DNA of 64,000 nucleotides from NCBI RefSeq assembly GCF_002899695.1, contig NZ_PPEL01000005.1:1-64000 (forward strand), written 5' to 3'. The notes under the pieces were generated by a model. That model ran no database searches, was not told the DNA's origin, and worked only from the letters and a program-made list of their open reading frames with translations. Source of the stretch: Rubneribacter badeniensis. Lineage in GTDB: Bacteria; Actinomycetota; Coriobacteriia; Coriobacteriales; Eggerthellaceae. Below are positions 18,842 through 26,564 of the stretch, one piece after another. The position numbers were made by a program, and so were the translations under genes. Position 1 is the first letter of the stretch, and each line of letters opens with the position of its first letter.

Positions 18842-19756
18842 ATGCCTGTGGAAACCAGCGAATCGTTCAGATCGGGATTCGTCACGCTCGTCGGCCGCCC
18901 GAACGCCGGCAAGTCGACGCTCGTGAACGCCATCATGGGCAAGAAGATCGCCATCACGTCGAACACGGCGCAGACCACGCGCCACCGCTTCCGCGCGGTG
19001 CTCACGCGCGAGGGCTTCCAGCTCATCCTCGTGGACACGCCGGGGCTGCACAAGCCCCACGATGCGCTCGGTGAGGAGCTGAACACCTCTGCCCTCAAGG
19101 CGCTCGAAGACGTGGACGTGGTCGCCTTCCTCGTGGACGCGTCGAAACCTGTCGGCACGGGGGACGAATGGGTGGCCGCGCAGCTGTCGCGCGCGCGCTC
19201 GAAGAAGGTGCTCGTGCTGTCCAAGATCGACCTCGTGGACGATGCCGAGCTCGACCGCCAGCGCTTCGCCGCCGCTCGGCTCGGCGATTGGGACGCCGTC
19301 GTGGAGCTTTCGAGCACGACGGGCGAGCATGTGCAGGACTTCATCGACACGGTGGTGGCCCTGCTGCCCGAGGGGCCGTCGTGGTTCCCGGCCGACATGG
19401 AGACCGACCAGCCCATCGACGTGGTGGTGGCCGAGTTCATCCGCGAGAAGATCCTGCGGTCGTTCCGCGACGAGGTGCCCCACGCCATCGGCGTGCGCGT
19501 GGAGGAGATGGGCTACGACCGCAAGAAGGACCTGCATCGCATCTACGCCGTCGTCTACGTGGAGCGCGACAGCCAGAAGGGCATCATCATCGGCAGGCAG
19601 GGCGCTGCCATCAAGCAGGTGGGCACGGAGGCGCGTCTCGACCTCGAGCAGCTGCTCGGCACGCGCGTGTTCTTGGATCTGTCCGTGAAGGTGAAGAAGA
19701 ACTGGCGGCGCGACGCGAACCAGATCCGCCGCTTCGGCTACGGGGAGGGCGCCTAG
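18842..19756 (+). CDS. era: GTPase Era
   Basis: Binds the 3' end of 16S rRNA through a KH domain and couples ribosome assembly to cell growth. 304 residues. G1 is GRPNAGKSTLVNA, G2 lies around SNTAQTTRHR and G3 is DTPGLHKP. G4 reads SKIDLV where NKxD is usual; Ser in place of Asn is tolerated in some Era proteins. The KH domain occupies the last ~85 residues (IIIGRQGAAIKQVGTEAR). It ends the phoH-ybeY-dgkA-era cluster and is followed by a strong hairpin. Confidence 0.95.
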   Translation: MPVETSESFRSGFVTLVGRPNAGKSTLVNAIMGKKIAITSNTAQTTRHRFRAVLTREGFQLILVDTPGLHKPHDALGEELNTSALKALEDVDVVAFLVDASKPVGTGDEWVAAQLSRARSKKVLVLSKIDLVDDAELDRQRFAAARLGDWDAVVELSSTTGEHVQDFIDTVVALLPEGPSWFPADMETDQPIDVVVAEFIREKILRSFRDEVPHAIGVRVEEMGYDRKKDLHRIYAVVYVERDSQKGIIIGRQGAAIKQVGTEARLDLEQLLGTRVFLDLSVKVKKNWRRDANQIRRFGYGEGA

Positions 19757-19770
19757 GAGCGCGCCTGTCC

Positions 19771-19811
19771 GCGCGAAGCGGCTCTTGCGCCGCGCGGGAG
19801 CCGCTTCGCGC
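19771..19811 (+). terminator. Hairpin after era
   Basis: GCGCGAAGCGGCTC (19771-19784) pairs perfectly with 19798-19811 (14 bp) around a 13-nt loop. It has no T-tract but is well placed to end the era operon. A TACAAT -10-like hexamer for the next gene lies at 19897-19902. Confidence 0.6.
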
Positions 19812-19939
19812 CCCTTCGCCTGTCCTCAGTTCTGCAGGTATTGTCACGATAAGGGCAAACGGGCGTTTGTCCGGGGCGTGCCCGCGGGTTTTCCGCTACA
19901 ATCATGGCATACGTGTCATTTGCGAGGGAGTATGCCAGC

Positions 19940-21502
19940 ATGATCTGTCCTCACTGCCATTCGGAGAACCGCGACGGCGCGCGATTCTGCAACGATTGCG
20001 GCCTTCCGCTTTCGGGCAAGATCGCGGAGCTTGCGGCTGCCGCCGACCGAGCCGAGTCCGGTCCTGCCGCCGATACCGTTTCCGCATCGGACGCTGCGGA
20101 GGCGTCCGGCGCGTCTGCCGAAAGCCCCTCTGCCGCGCAGGATGTCTCCCTCGCCGGCTCGGACGGCGAATCCCCCTCCGCGTTGGGCGAGGCTCGCGCC
20201 GGCTCCTCCGGCCCGCTCGACCCTGCGGCGCTGCCCTCCATAAACGTGGCGGGCGTGAACGTGGACGAGAACGGCGACGCGTACGACTTCGGCCCGCTTC
20301 CCGACGCCTCTGAGGAGGCCCCATCGGAAGGCGGCGCGGACGTCGCACGCGCCGCCGACGATCTCGCTCCCTTCGTGCCGAAGCGGGCGGCCGTCGACGA
20401 GGCGGCCCGCACCGCCGACCTGACGGGCATCGACGAGTGCCTCGTCGATGCGAGCTACGTGCCCCCGGCCGCCTCTTGGCGCTCGGGGGACACGATGGAG
20501 CTTCCGCGCGTCGAGGGCGCCTCCGCGCCCCAGCAGCGCGAGTTCCGCGCGCCCGACGCGAACGCGAGAAAAGGCGGCAAGGGCAAGGTGGTCGCCATCG
20601 TGCTCGCCTGCCTGGTCGCGCTCGGCGCCGCGGCGGCGGGTGCGACGTACTACCTGGAGCTTTGGGGCGGCAAGATGCTTCCCGACGTCGTGGGGATGAC
20701 CCAGACCGACGCCGTCTACGCGCTTGAGGGCAAGGGCTTCTCCGTGCGCGTGCTCGAGGTGAAGTCCGACGAGACGGAAGGCGTCGTGCTGCTCATGGAC
20801 CCCGGCGCGGGCGCGCGCACGGAGGAGGGCACGGAGGTCACCGTCCACGTGGCCGCCGCGCGCTTCGTTCCCGAGGGCGCGGTGGGCGTCCCGCGCGACG
20901 AGGCGGCCAACCTGCTTGCGGCCGAGGGCTTCGAGAACGTGACGTACGTCACGGAGAAGTCCGACGAGCACGAAGGGCTCGTGCTCAGCATCGATCCGGC
21001 CCCTGGGACGAAGGCGACCGCCTCCACGCCGATCACCGTGACGGTGGCAGAGCCCTACACAGTCCCCGACGTTGTCGGCATGACGTGGGAGGAGGCGAAG
21101 GCCGCGCTCGAGGCAGAGGGCTTTTCTGCCGCCGTCTCCTACGTCTACGACGAGAACGTGGAGCCGGGAGTGGCCATCGGCACCGATCCGGCTGCGGGCT
21201 CGAAGGCGGCTTCCGGCACCTCTGTGGTCGTGAACGTGGCGCTCTCCCGCGCCGCCGAGTTGGAAAGCGCCACCTGGGGGCTGTTCTCCGAGGGCGCTTC
21301 GGTCAACATCGACGGCATCGATTACCTGGTGTCCTCGTGCGACGCAGTGGCCTACGAGGGGAGCGAGACGACGTCGTTCACGATCACGGCCAAGCCCTAC
21401 ACGACGTTTCTGGGCGTGACGCTCCCCCTGGACGAGCGCTCGGTGTCCGGCACCGTCGTGTGGAACGCCGACAACACGGTGTCCTCCATCACGGAATCGT
21501 AA
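19940..21502 (+). CDS. Zinc-ribbon, single-pass membrane, triple-PASTA protein
   Basis: 520 residues. An N-terminal zinc ribbon (CPHC at 3-6 and CNDC at 17-20) precedes a long Ala/Ser/Pro-rich acidic region. One membrane helix follows at about 217-237, then three PASTA repeats (about 245-308, 309-373 and 374-435), each with a PDVVGMT-like or VPRDEA start and a DPxxGxxxxxGT core. An 85-residue C-terminal domain is unrecognised. PASTA repeats sense muropeptides in Ser/Thr kinases, but there is no kinase domain here. The ATG at 19940 is 9 nt after GAGGGAG; an ATG at 19904 lies within the promoter. Confidence 0.8.
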   Translation: MICPHCHSENRDGARFCNDCGLPLSGKIAELAAAADRAESGPAADTVSASDAAEASGASAESPSAAQDVSLAGSDGESPSALGEARAGSSGPLDPAALPSINVAGVNVDENGDAYDFGPLPDASEEAPSEGGADVARAADDLAPFVPKRAAVDEAARTADLTGIDECLVDASYVPPAASWRSGDTMELPRVEGASAPQQREFRAPDANARKGGKGKVVAIVLACLVALGAAAAGATYYLELWGGKMLPDVVGMTQTDAVYALEGKGFSVRVLEVKSDETEGVVLLMDPGAGARTEEGTEVTVHVAAARFVPEGAVGVPRDEAANLLAAEGFENVTYVTEKSDEHEGLVLSIDPAPGTKATASTPITVTVAEPYTVPDVVGMTWEEAKAALEAEGFSAAVSYVYDENVEPGVAIGTDPAAGSKAASGTSVVVNVALSRAAELESATWGLFSEGASVNIDGIDYLVSSCDAVAYEGSETTSFTITAKPYTTFLGVTLPLDERSVSGTVVWNADNTVSSITES

Positions 21503-21506
21503 GGCC

Positions 21507-22277
21507 GTGTCGCAGCCCACCTACGGCGCGCGCGGCATCGTTTTGCGCAAGACGAAGCTCGGGGAGGGCGACCTTGTCGTGACGCTGCTCTCCGAGGACG
21601 GCTCCCAGCTGCGCGCCGTCGCGAAGGGGGCGCGCAAGCCGACGAGCCCGTTCGCCTCGCGCCTCGAGCTGTACTCGGTGGCCGACGCGCTTCTCGCTCG
21701 CGGGCGCAGCCTCGACATCGTCAAGGAGGCGCGCCTCGTCGAGGGCAACGAGCGTCTGCGCCGCGACCTGGAGCGCGCTGTCTGCGCCGCGCCTGTGGCC
21801 GAGCTTTCGGGCTGCGTCTCCCAGGACGGCCTCGAGAACCCCCGGCTGTTCGCGCTGACGCGTGCCGCGCTCTCGAGCCTGGGGCGCGTCGAGGTTCCGT
21901 TCGCGCCCGCGATCGCGGCGGGGCACCTTTTGAAGGCGCTCGCCTTCGCGGGGCTGAGGCCGAGCCTCGACGCGTGCGCCGTCTGCGGGCGCGAACTCGG
22001 CGCGCCCGCGCCGGAGGGCCTTGCGGCGCTGTCGTATCGCGAGGGGGGCGTCGTGTGCCCCGCCTGCCGCGGCGCGGCCGAGGCGGTGATGGTGCCCGCT
22101 TCGACCCTTGGCTGGTGCCGCGCCCTCCTCGGCTCGACGTTCGCCGAGATCGAGGGCATGGACGTCGATCCCTCGGCATCCTTCGCTGCGCTCAGATTCT
22201 GCCAGCAATGGGTTCGCGAGCATGTGGGCGCGAACCTCAGATCGCTTGACTTCCTGTTCACCTGCGGGTTGTTCTGA
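21507..22277 (+). CDS. recO: DNA repair protein RecO
   Basis: Mediator that loads RecA onto SSB-coated DNA in the RecFOR pathway. 256 residues. An N-terminal OB fold (GIVLRKTKLGEGDLVVTLLSEDG) leads into a helical domain, with a zinc site CAVC ... CPAC at about residues 156 and 183. The GTG start is four bases after the PASTA gene stop. The neighbouring era-recO order, with one gene inserted, is common. It cooperates with recA at 40 kb. Confidence 0.92.
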   Translation: MSQPTYGARGIVLRKTKLGEGDLVVTLLSEDGSQLRAVAKGARKPTSPFASRLELYSVADALLARGRSLDIVKEARLVEGNERLRRDLERAVCAAPVAELSGCVSQDGLENPRLFALTRAALSSLGRVEVPFAPAIAAGHLLKALAFAGLRPSLDACAVCGRELGAPAPEGLAALSYREGGVVCPACRGAAEAVMVPASTLGWCRALLGSTFAEIEGMDVDPSASFAALRFCQQWVREHVGANLRSLDFLFTCGLF

Positions 22278-22310
22278 TCCGGACGGCAACCCAGACGAGA
22301 GGAGACGGAC

Positions 22311-22607
22311 ATGCACACCTTCACCCCGCGCGGCGTGTGCTCGCGCGCCATACACCTTGAGCTCGACGGAGAGCGCGTGGCCCACGTGGACTTCGTGGGC
22401 GGCTGTGACGGCAACCTCAAGGCCATCTCGAAGCTCGTCGAGGGCATGACGGTGGACGAGGTGGCCGCCGCGTTAGAGGGCAACACGTGCGGACGGCGCG
22501 CCACCTCCTGCGCCGACCAGCTCGTGCGCGGCCTGCGCGAGGCGCGCGCGAAGGAACTGGCCGACGAGGCGGGCGTCGAAGCGGGCGCCCCTCATGAGGC
22601 CGTGTAG
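22311..22607 (+). CDS. TSCPD domain protein (TIGR03905 type)
   Basis: 98 residues matching the small uncharacterised TSCPD family: GVCSRAIHLELDG, VDFVGGCDGNLKAISKLVEGM and CGRRATSCADQL with conserved cysteines. The domain is related to the C-terminal part of some ribonucleotide reductases, but the function of the free form is unknown. GAGAGGAG precedes the ATG. Its 3' end overlaps the convergent C39-like gene by 16 nt. Confidence 0.82.
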   Translation: MHTFTPRGVCSRAIHLELDGERVAHVDFVGGCDGNLKAISKLVEGMTVDEVAAALEGNTCGRRATSCADQLVRGLREARAKELADEAGVEAGAPHEAV

Positions 22608-23398
22608 GCCCACAGGTTGAGGCACTGGCCGAGCACTTCGTCGAACCCCCAGGTCCGCGCCGTGCGCTCGGGACTGTTCGGGTCGCGGATCTCGAGGCGC
22701 CCGTTCTCGTCGATTCCCGCGAGCACGATGAAGTGCCCCGTCGTGGTGAAGTCGCCCGGCCCGACGCTCGCGATGACGGGCGAGCCGGACAGGATCGCGC
22801 GGCGCACGCTCGCCTCGTTGGCGGGCAGCTCCTCGGCGGCAAGCCCCGCCTCGGCGGCGCCGTCGGTCATGAACGTCCAGGCGGTGCCGTCGGGCGTCGC
22901 GCAGCCGAGGCGCTCGGAGAGCGCTCCCATGTCGGCCGGCGTCCTGTCGGCGCGTCCCGTGAGGGCGACGTAGACCATGGACAGGCACGTGGGGCCGCAG
23001 CCCGCCTCGGCGAAGCTGTACCCCGCGTAGCGCTCCGAGGCCCAGGCGGGATCGCGCTGGTAGAGCTCGGGGACCTCGCCTGCGCGCCACTGGTCCTTCG
23101 GCGTGCTGCGCGGCCCGCCCGTCTCGTCGGGAGGCGTCCCTTGCGCGCCGGCCGTCAGCTTTTCGAGCGCTCCGATCGCGCAGGGCGCGCCCAGGGCGAG
23201 GATGCAAGCGAGCGCGAGGACGAGGGCGATGCGCGCGACGAGGCGCGGCCGGGGCGGACGGCGCGCGAACAAAGGGCGTGCGCGCCGCGTTCGGCGCGGC
23301 GTCCAGGCGGCGCGGTCGAGCCGACGGTTCCCGGCGTTCGCGCGGGGCGCCCCCGCCGCCTTGCGGGGCGCGGGCCCGAGCGAGTTGGTGTAGGTCAT
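22592..23398 (-). CDS. Second membrane-anchored C39-like cysteine peptidase family protein
   Basis: 268 residues, same design as the protein at 15743-16816. A basic N-terminus (1-52) precedes a membrane helix (about 53-76), a short linker and a C39_2-like domain (about 108-268). Candidate catalytic residues are Cys134 (AGCGPTCLSMVY), His222 (TGHFIVLAG) and Asp239 (RDPN). The shared blocks with its paralogue are LYQ, PTxLSMVY, VGPGDFT and GHF. GGAGAAGCC precedes the ATG. It diverges from the VanRS-like pair across 170 nt, so the regulator may act on it. Confidence 0.8.
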   Translation of the reverse strand: MTYTNSLGPAPRKAAGAPRANAGNRRLDRAAWTPRRTRRARPLFARRPPRPRLVARIALVLALACILALGAPCAIGALEKLTAGAQGTPPDETGGPRSTPKDQWRAGEVPELYQRDPAWASERYAGYSFAEAGCGPTCLSMVYVALTGRADRTPADMGALSERLGCATPDGTAWTFMTDGAAEAGLAAEELPANEASVRRAILSGSPVIASVGPGDFTTTGHFIVLAGIDENGRLEIRDPNSPERTARTWGFDEVLGQCLNLWAYTAS

Positions 23399-23472
23399 GG
23401 CTTCTCCTTTCCGTCGCTTTGATTGTGCCCCGAACCCCTCTTCGCCGTCCCGGAAGATCGGGCAACCGATTG

Positions 23473-23489
23473 CTTAAGCTTTCCTTAAT
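23473..23489. promoter_or_regulatory. Direct repeats with 11-bp period, likely response-regulator site
   Basis: CTTAAG (23473-23478) and CTTAAT (23484-23489) are one DNA turn apart. OmpR/VanR-family regulators bind such repeats. They lie about 50 bp upstream of a TACAAT -10 (23528-23533) that has no good -35, as expected for an activated promoter, and between two divergent genes. Confidence 0.5.
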
Positions 23490-23568
23490 TCCGAGGCGCG
23501 TGAAAGCGCGCCGACCGTCTGCGGGGCTACAATGGTCGGGACGAAAAAAGCCGAGCGGAAGGGGCTGC

Positions 23569-24249
23569 GTGGAGGAGAGGAAGTTGGTTTTCGTCTGCGA
23601 CGACGATCGGGCCATCGCCGATCTGGTGGTCCAGCTTCTGGTCGAGGCGGGCTTGGACGCGCGCGCGTTCTACTGCGCCGCCGACCTTCTGGCGGCCCAC
23701 GCCGACGGGCGGGCCGACCTCGTGGTGCTCGACATCATGATGCCGGGGATGGACGGGTTCGCCTGCTGCCGCGAGATACGCCGCGCAAGCGGCGTCCCCA
23801 TCGTGCTGCTCACCGCCAAGGACGAGGAGGTCGACAAGGTGGTCGGCTTCGAGTTGGGCGCCGACGACTACGTGGTCAAGCCCTTCAAGCCCCGCGAGCT
23901 CGTGGCGCGCGTGCGCGCCCGTCTGCGCCGCCCCGCCTCCCCCGCGCGCCGCGTGCTGGAGGCGCGCGGGGTCGCGCTCGACGAGGACGCCTACGAGGCG
24001 ACGCTGCACGGCGAGGCGCTTCCGCTCACGCCCAAGGAGTTCGCCATCCTCGCGTGCCTTCTGCGCGCGCAGGGCCGTCCCGTCTCCTCGCGCGATTTGT
24101 TCGAGGAGGTGTGGAAGGAGGAGGCCAACGTCCAGTCCAACAACACGGTGATGGTGCACATACGCCATCTGAGAAAGAAGCTCGCCGCCGTCGACTCGTC
24201 CCAAGAGCTCGTCGAGACGGTGTGGGGCGTGGGCTACAAGCTGGGGTAG
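23569..24249 (+). CDS. VanR-like response regulator (OmpR family)
   Basis: 226 residues. The receiver domain (about 3-115) has the acidic pair CDDDRAI, the phosphoacceptor in VLDIMMPGMDGF, LLTAKDEE and the Lys of DYVVKPFKPRELVARV. A winged-helix DNA-binding domain (about 130-226) contains LTPKEFAILACLL and VHIRHLRKKL, ending GVGYKLG. The GTG at 23569 is preceded by GGAAGGGG; a TTG at 23584 after GGAGGAG is an alternative. It is coupled to the kinase gene 14 nt downstream. The sequence style is VanR-like, but no vancomycin-resistance genes are nearby. Confidence 0.9.
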   Translation: MEERKLVFVCDDDRAIADLVVQLLVEAGLDARAFYCAADLLAAHADGRADLVVLDIMMPGMDGFACCREIRRASGVPIVLLTAKDEEVDKVVGFELGADDYVVKPFKPRELVARVRARLRRPASPARRVLEARGVALDEDAYEATLHGEALPLTPKEFAILACLLRAQGRPVSSRDLFEEVWKEEANVQSNNTVMVHIRHLRKKLAAVDSSQELVETVWGVGYKLG

Positions 24250-24263
24250 GGAAGGAGGCCGAA

Positions 24264-25415
24264 GTGTCGACGAGGCAGACGCCGCAGCGCGCGCGGCTCG
24301 CCCGCGCCATCGTGGGGCGCACGATGGCGGGCATCATGATCTTCACGGCGGCGTTCGCCGTCGCGTTCGCGGCGTTCGACGCGATCGTGAAGCCCGGACT
24401 CTCGAACTTCTTGTACTTCGAGGTGATGGGCGGCGACGGGGGCGCATCGTGGCGGCTGTACGACGCGCTGACGACACTCTACCTCCCCTTGGCGGCGCTC
24501 CTGTACGCCGCGGGCATCTTCCTCTTCGTCCGCTCGGGCGTGAACCGGGCGCTGTCGTACTTCGACGCGCTCTACGAGGCGGCCGAGGGCATCCTCGCCA
24601 AACGCGCGGAGGCCGCCCCGCTGCCTCCCGAGCTGTCCGAGACGGCGGCGGCGCTGGGCGCCATCAAGGAGGAGCGCGAGCGCGCCGACCGCGCCGCGAA
24701 GGCGGCCGAAGAGCGCAAAAACGAGCTTGTCGCCTACCTGGCCCACGACATCAAGACGCCGCTCACCTCCATCATCGGATACCTGGCGCTGCTCGAGGAG
24801 TCGCCCGACCTGCCCGCGTCCGCGCGGGCGCGCTACACGGGCATCACGCTCGAGAAGGCGTACCGCCTCGAGGAGCTGCTCGACGAGTTCTTCGAGATCA
24901 CCCGCTACAACCTGCATGCCATCCCCATCGAGCGCTCCCGCTTCGACGGCGCGCTGTTCTGCAGCCAGGTGATCGACGAGTTCTTCCCGCTCGCCGAGGC
25001 GCGCGGGCTGCGCCTGGTCTACGAGGGGCCGCAGGAGCTGCGCGTGTTCGCCGACGCGGGCAAGGTGGCCCGCGTGGTCGACAACGTCTTGAAGAACGCG
25101 GTGGCCTACGCCGACCCCGGCACCGACGTCGTAGTTCGCACCTCTCTCGCGAAGGGGGAGGGCGGCTACGTGTGGTGGGAGATCACCGTCACCGACCGCG
25201 GGCGCGAGCTTTCTCCCCAGCACCTCGAGCGCATCTTCGAGCGCTTCTACCGCGCCGACGAGGCGCGCGGCGCCCAGACGGGCGGCGCGGGGCTGGGGCT
25301 GGCCATCGCGCGGGAGACGGCGCGGGCCCACGGGGGCGACATCTACGTGGCCAGCGACGCGGGCGCGACGTCGTTCACCATCTGGATCCCCCAGGGCCCG
25401 AGCGTGAGCGCGTAG
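24264..25415 (+). CDS. VanS-like sensor histidine kinase
   Basis: 383 residues. Two membrane helices (about 16-40 and 72-95) flank a short extracytoplasmic loop, followed by a coiled linker and a HisKA domain with YLAHDIKTPLTSIIGYLALL (phosphoacceptor His). The ATPase domain has N box DNVLKNAVAYA, G1 DRGRELSP, F box ERFYRADEA and G2 GAGLGLAI. The HisKA segment is of the VanS type. GTG at 24264 follows GGAAGGAGG by five bases. The small loop suggests sensing of an envelope signal in or near the membrane. Confidence 0.9.
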   Translation: MSTRQTPQRARLARAIVGRTMAGIMIFTAAFAVAFAAFDAIVKPGLSNFLYFEVMGGDGGASWRLYDALTTLYLPLAALLYAAGIFLFVRSGVNRALSYFDALYEAAEGILAKRAEAAPLPPELSETAAALGAIKEERERADRAAKAAEERKNELVAYLAHDIKTPLTSIIGYLALLEESPDLPASARARYTGITLEKAYRLEELLDEFFEITRYNLHAIPIERSRFDGALFCSQVIDEFFPLAEARGLRLVYEGPQELRVFADAGKVARVVDNVLKNAVAYADPGTDVVVRTSLAKGEGGYVWWEITVTDRGRELSPQHLERIFERFYRADEARGAQTGGAGLGLAIARETARAHGGDIYVASDAGATSFTIWIPQGPSVSA

Positions 25416-25433
25416 GCGCGGAAGGGGCCGTCC

Positions 25434-25886
25434 ATGATCGAGCTCGTCGCTTTCGAACCCCGCCTTCGCGACGCCCTGTTCGCGTTCCTGTCGCGCTGCC
25501 TGCCCGAATCGGGCCGCTCGTTCGACCCGGCGGGTCGCCACGCGCACCTCGAGCACATCGAGGACGGATTCGACGCCTTTTGGTGCCTCGTCGAGGACGG
25601 CGAGGACGTGGTGGGCTGCGTGGGTCTGCGCGAGCTCGAACCAGGCGCGAGCGAGCTCAAGACGCTGTTTCTGTACGAGCGCTTGCAGGGCCAAGGATGG
25701 GGTCGCCGCCTCGCTGAGCGCGCCATAGCCCGCGCCCGCCTTCGCGGCGACGTCGCCGTGCGCCTCGACACGACGTCTGCGAGTCGAGGCGCCATCGCGC
25801 TCTACCGTCGGCTGGGCTTTCGCGACATCGACCGCTACAACGACAATCCGGCGGCCGACGTCTTCATGCAGCTCGACCTTTCCTGA
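25434..25886 (+). CDS. GNAT-family N-acetyltransferase
   Basis: 150 residues. A GNAT fold with the acetyl-CoA pyrophosphate loop QGQGWGRRL at about 83-91, the SELKTLFLYE strand before it, and the late block RGAIALYRRLGFRDI typical of RimI-like enzymes. It starts 18 nt after the kinase gene and is probably co-transcribed. The substrate is not predictable. Confidence 0.85.
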   Translation: MIELVAFEPRLRDALFAFLSRCLPESGRSFDPAGRHAHLEHIEDGFDAFWCLVEDGEDVVGCVGLRELEPGASELKTLFLYERLQGQGWGRRLAERAIARARLRGDVAVRLDTTSASRGAIALYRRLGFRDIDRYNDNPAADVFMQLDLS

Positions 25887-25938
25887 GGCTCTCCAACCTG
25901 CCGCTTTGTGCGGAAGCTGTGGGCGGCGCCGAGCGCGC

Positions 25939-25967
25939 TTGCCGGGCGTGCGGCTTGCCGGTACAAT
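25939..25967 (+). promoter_or_regulatory. rpsO promoter
   Basis: TTGCCG (25939-25944), a 17-nt spacer and TACAAT (25962-25967). The leader to the rpsO ATG is about 130 nt, long enough for S15 feedback control, as known for rpsO in several bacteria, though no specific fold was identified. Confidence 0.6.
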
Positions 25968-26101
25968 AGGTAGGCTGCGAAAACGCAGGCACTTCCCGCT
26001 TGGTCCGCATGCGTCCACCGCATGCCTCCCAGAGGGAAGCGCGCACGCAACGCGCCTTGTGCGCGACGATGCGGCGAAAGCCGCGAGAAAGGTGGAAGAA
26101 C

Positions 26102-26389
26102 ATGCCCAGCAAGCTCAGCATCACGAAGGAGCGCACGGCAGAGCTCATCAAGGAGTACGGCAAGGGCGAGGCCGATTCCGGCAGCCCGGAGGTGCAGGTG
26201 GCCATCCTCACCGAGCGCATCCGCAACCTCACCGAGCACCTCAAGGTGCACAAGAAGGACAACCACACCCGCCGAGGCCTCATGATGCTCCTCGGCAAGC
26301 GCCGCGGCCTCTTGAAGTACATCAAGAACCGCGACATCGAGGAGTACCGCGCTCTCATCAAGAAGCTCGGCATCCGCGACACCATCTAG
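26102..26389 (+). CDS. rpsO: 30S ribosomal protein S15
   Basis: Primary 16S rRNA-binding protein of the small-subunit platform. 95 residues, slightly longer than usual at the N-terminus. The motifs [36 protein letters not shown] and [11 protein letters not shown] are all present. GAAAGGTGG precedes the ATG. A strong hairpin follows it and then pnp, the classic rpsO-pnp order. Confidence 0.96.
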   Translation: MPSKLSITKERTAELIKEYGKGEADSGSPEVQVAILTERIRNLTEHLKVHKKDNHTRRGLMMLLGKRRGLLKYIKNRDIEEYRALIKKLGIRDTI

Positions 26390-26396
26390 CTGCGTA

Positions 26397-26422
26397 CGAG
26401 AGCCCGCCTTGGCGGGCTCTCG
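26397..26422 (+). terminator. Hairpin between rpsO and pnp
   Basis: CGAGAGCCCGCC (26397-26408) pairs perfectly with 26411-26422 around TT (12 bp). No T-tract follows. In other bacteria the rpsO-pnp interval is a processing and autoregulation site, so this may be a processing hairpin instead of a full terminator. Confidence 0.6.
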
Positions 26423-26564
26423 CATAGGCGCCCCTGCGGGGGCGCGCGCGACGCGGTCGGAGGCGCAAGGGCGCCTTCGCTCGCGACCGGCGGCACGGGG
26501 CCGCCGCGTCAAAGAAGCTTGGCCGCACTAGGGCGTCCAAGGCAGAAGAGAAAGAAAGAGCAGT

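Noticed and set aside
23569-25415. Vancomycin-resistance cluster
   Set aside because: Only VanR/VanS-like regulators are present; no vanH, ligase, vanX or vanY genes adjoin.
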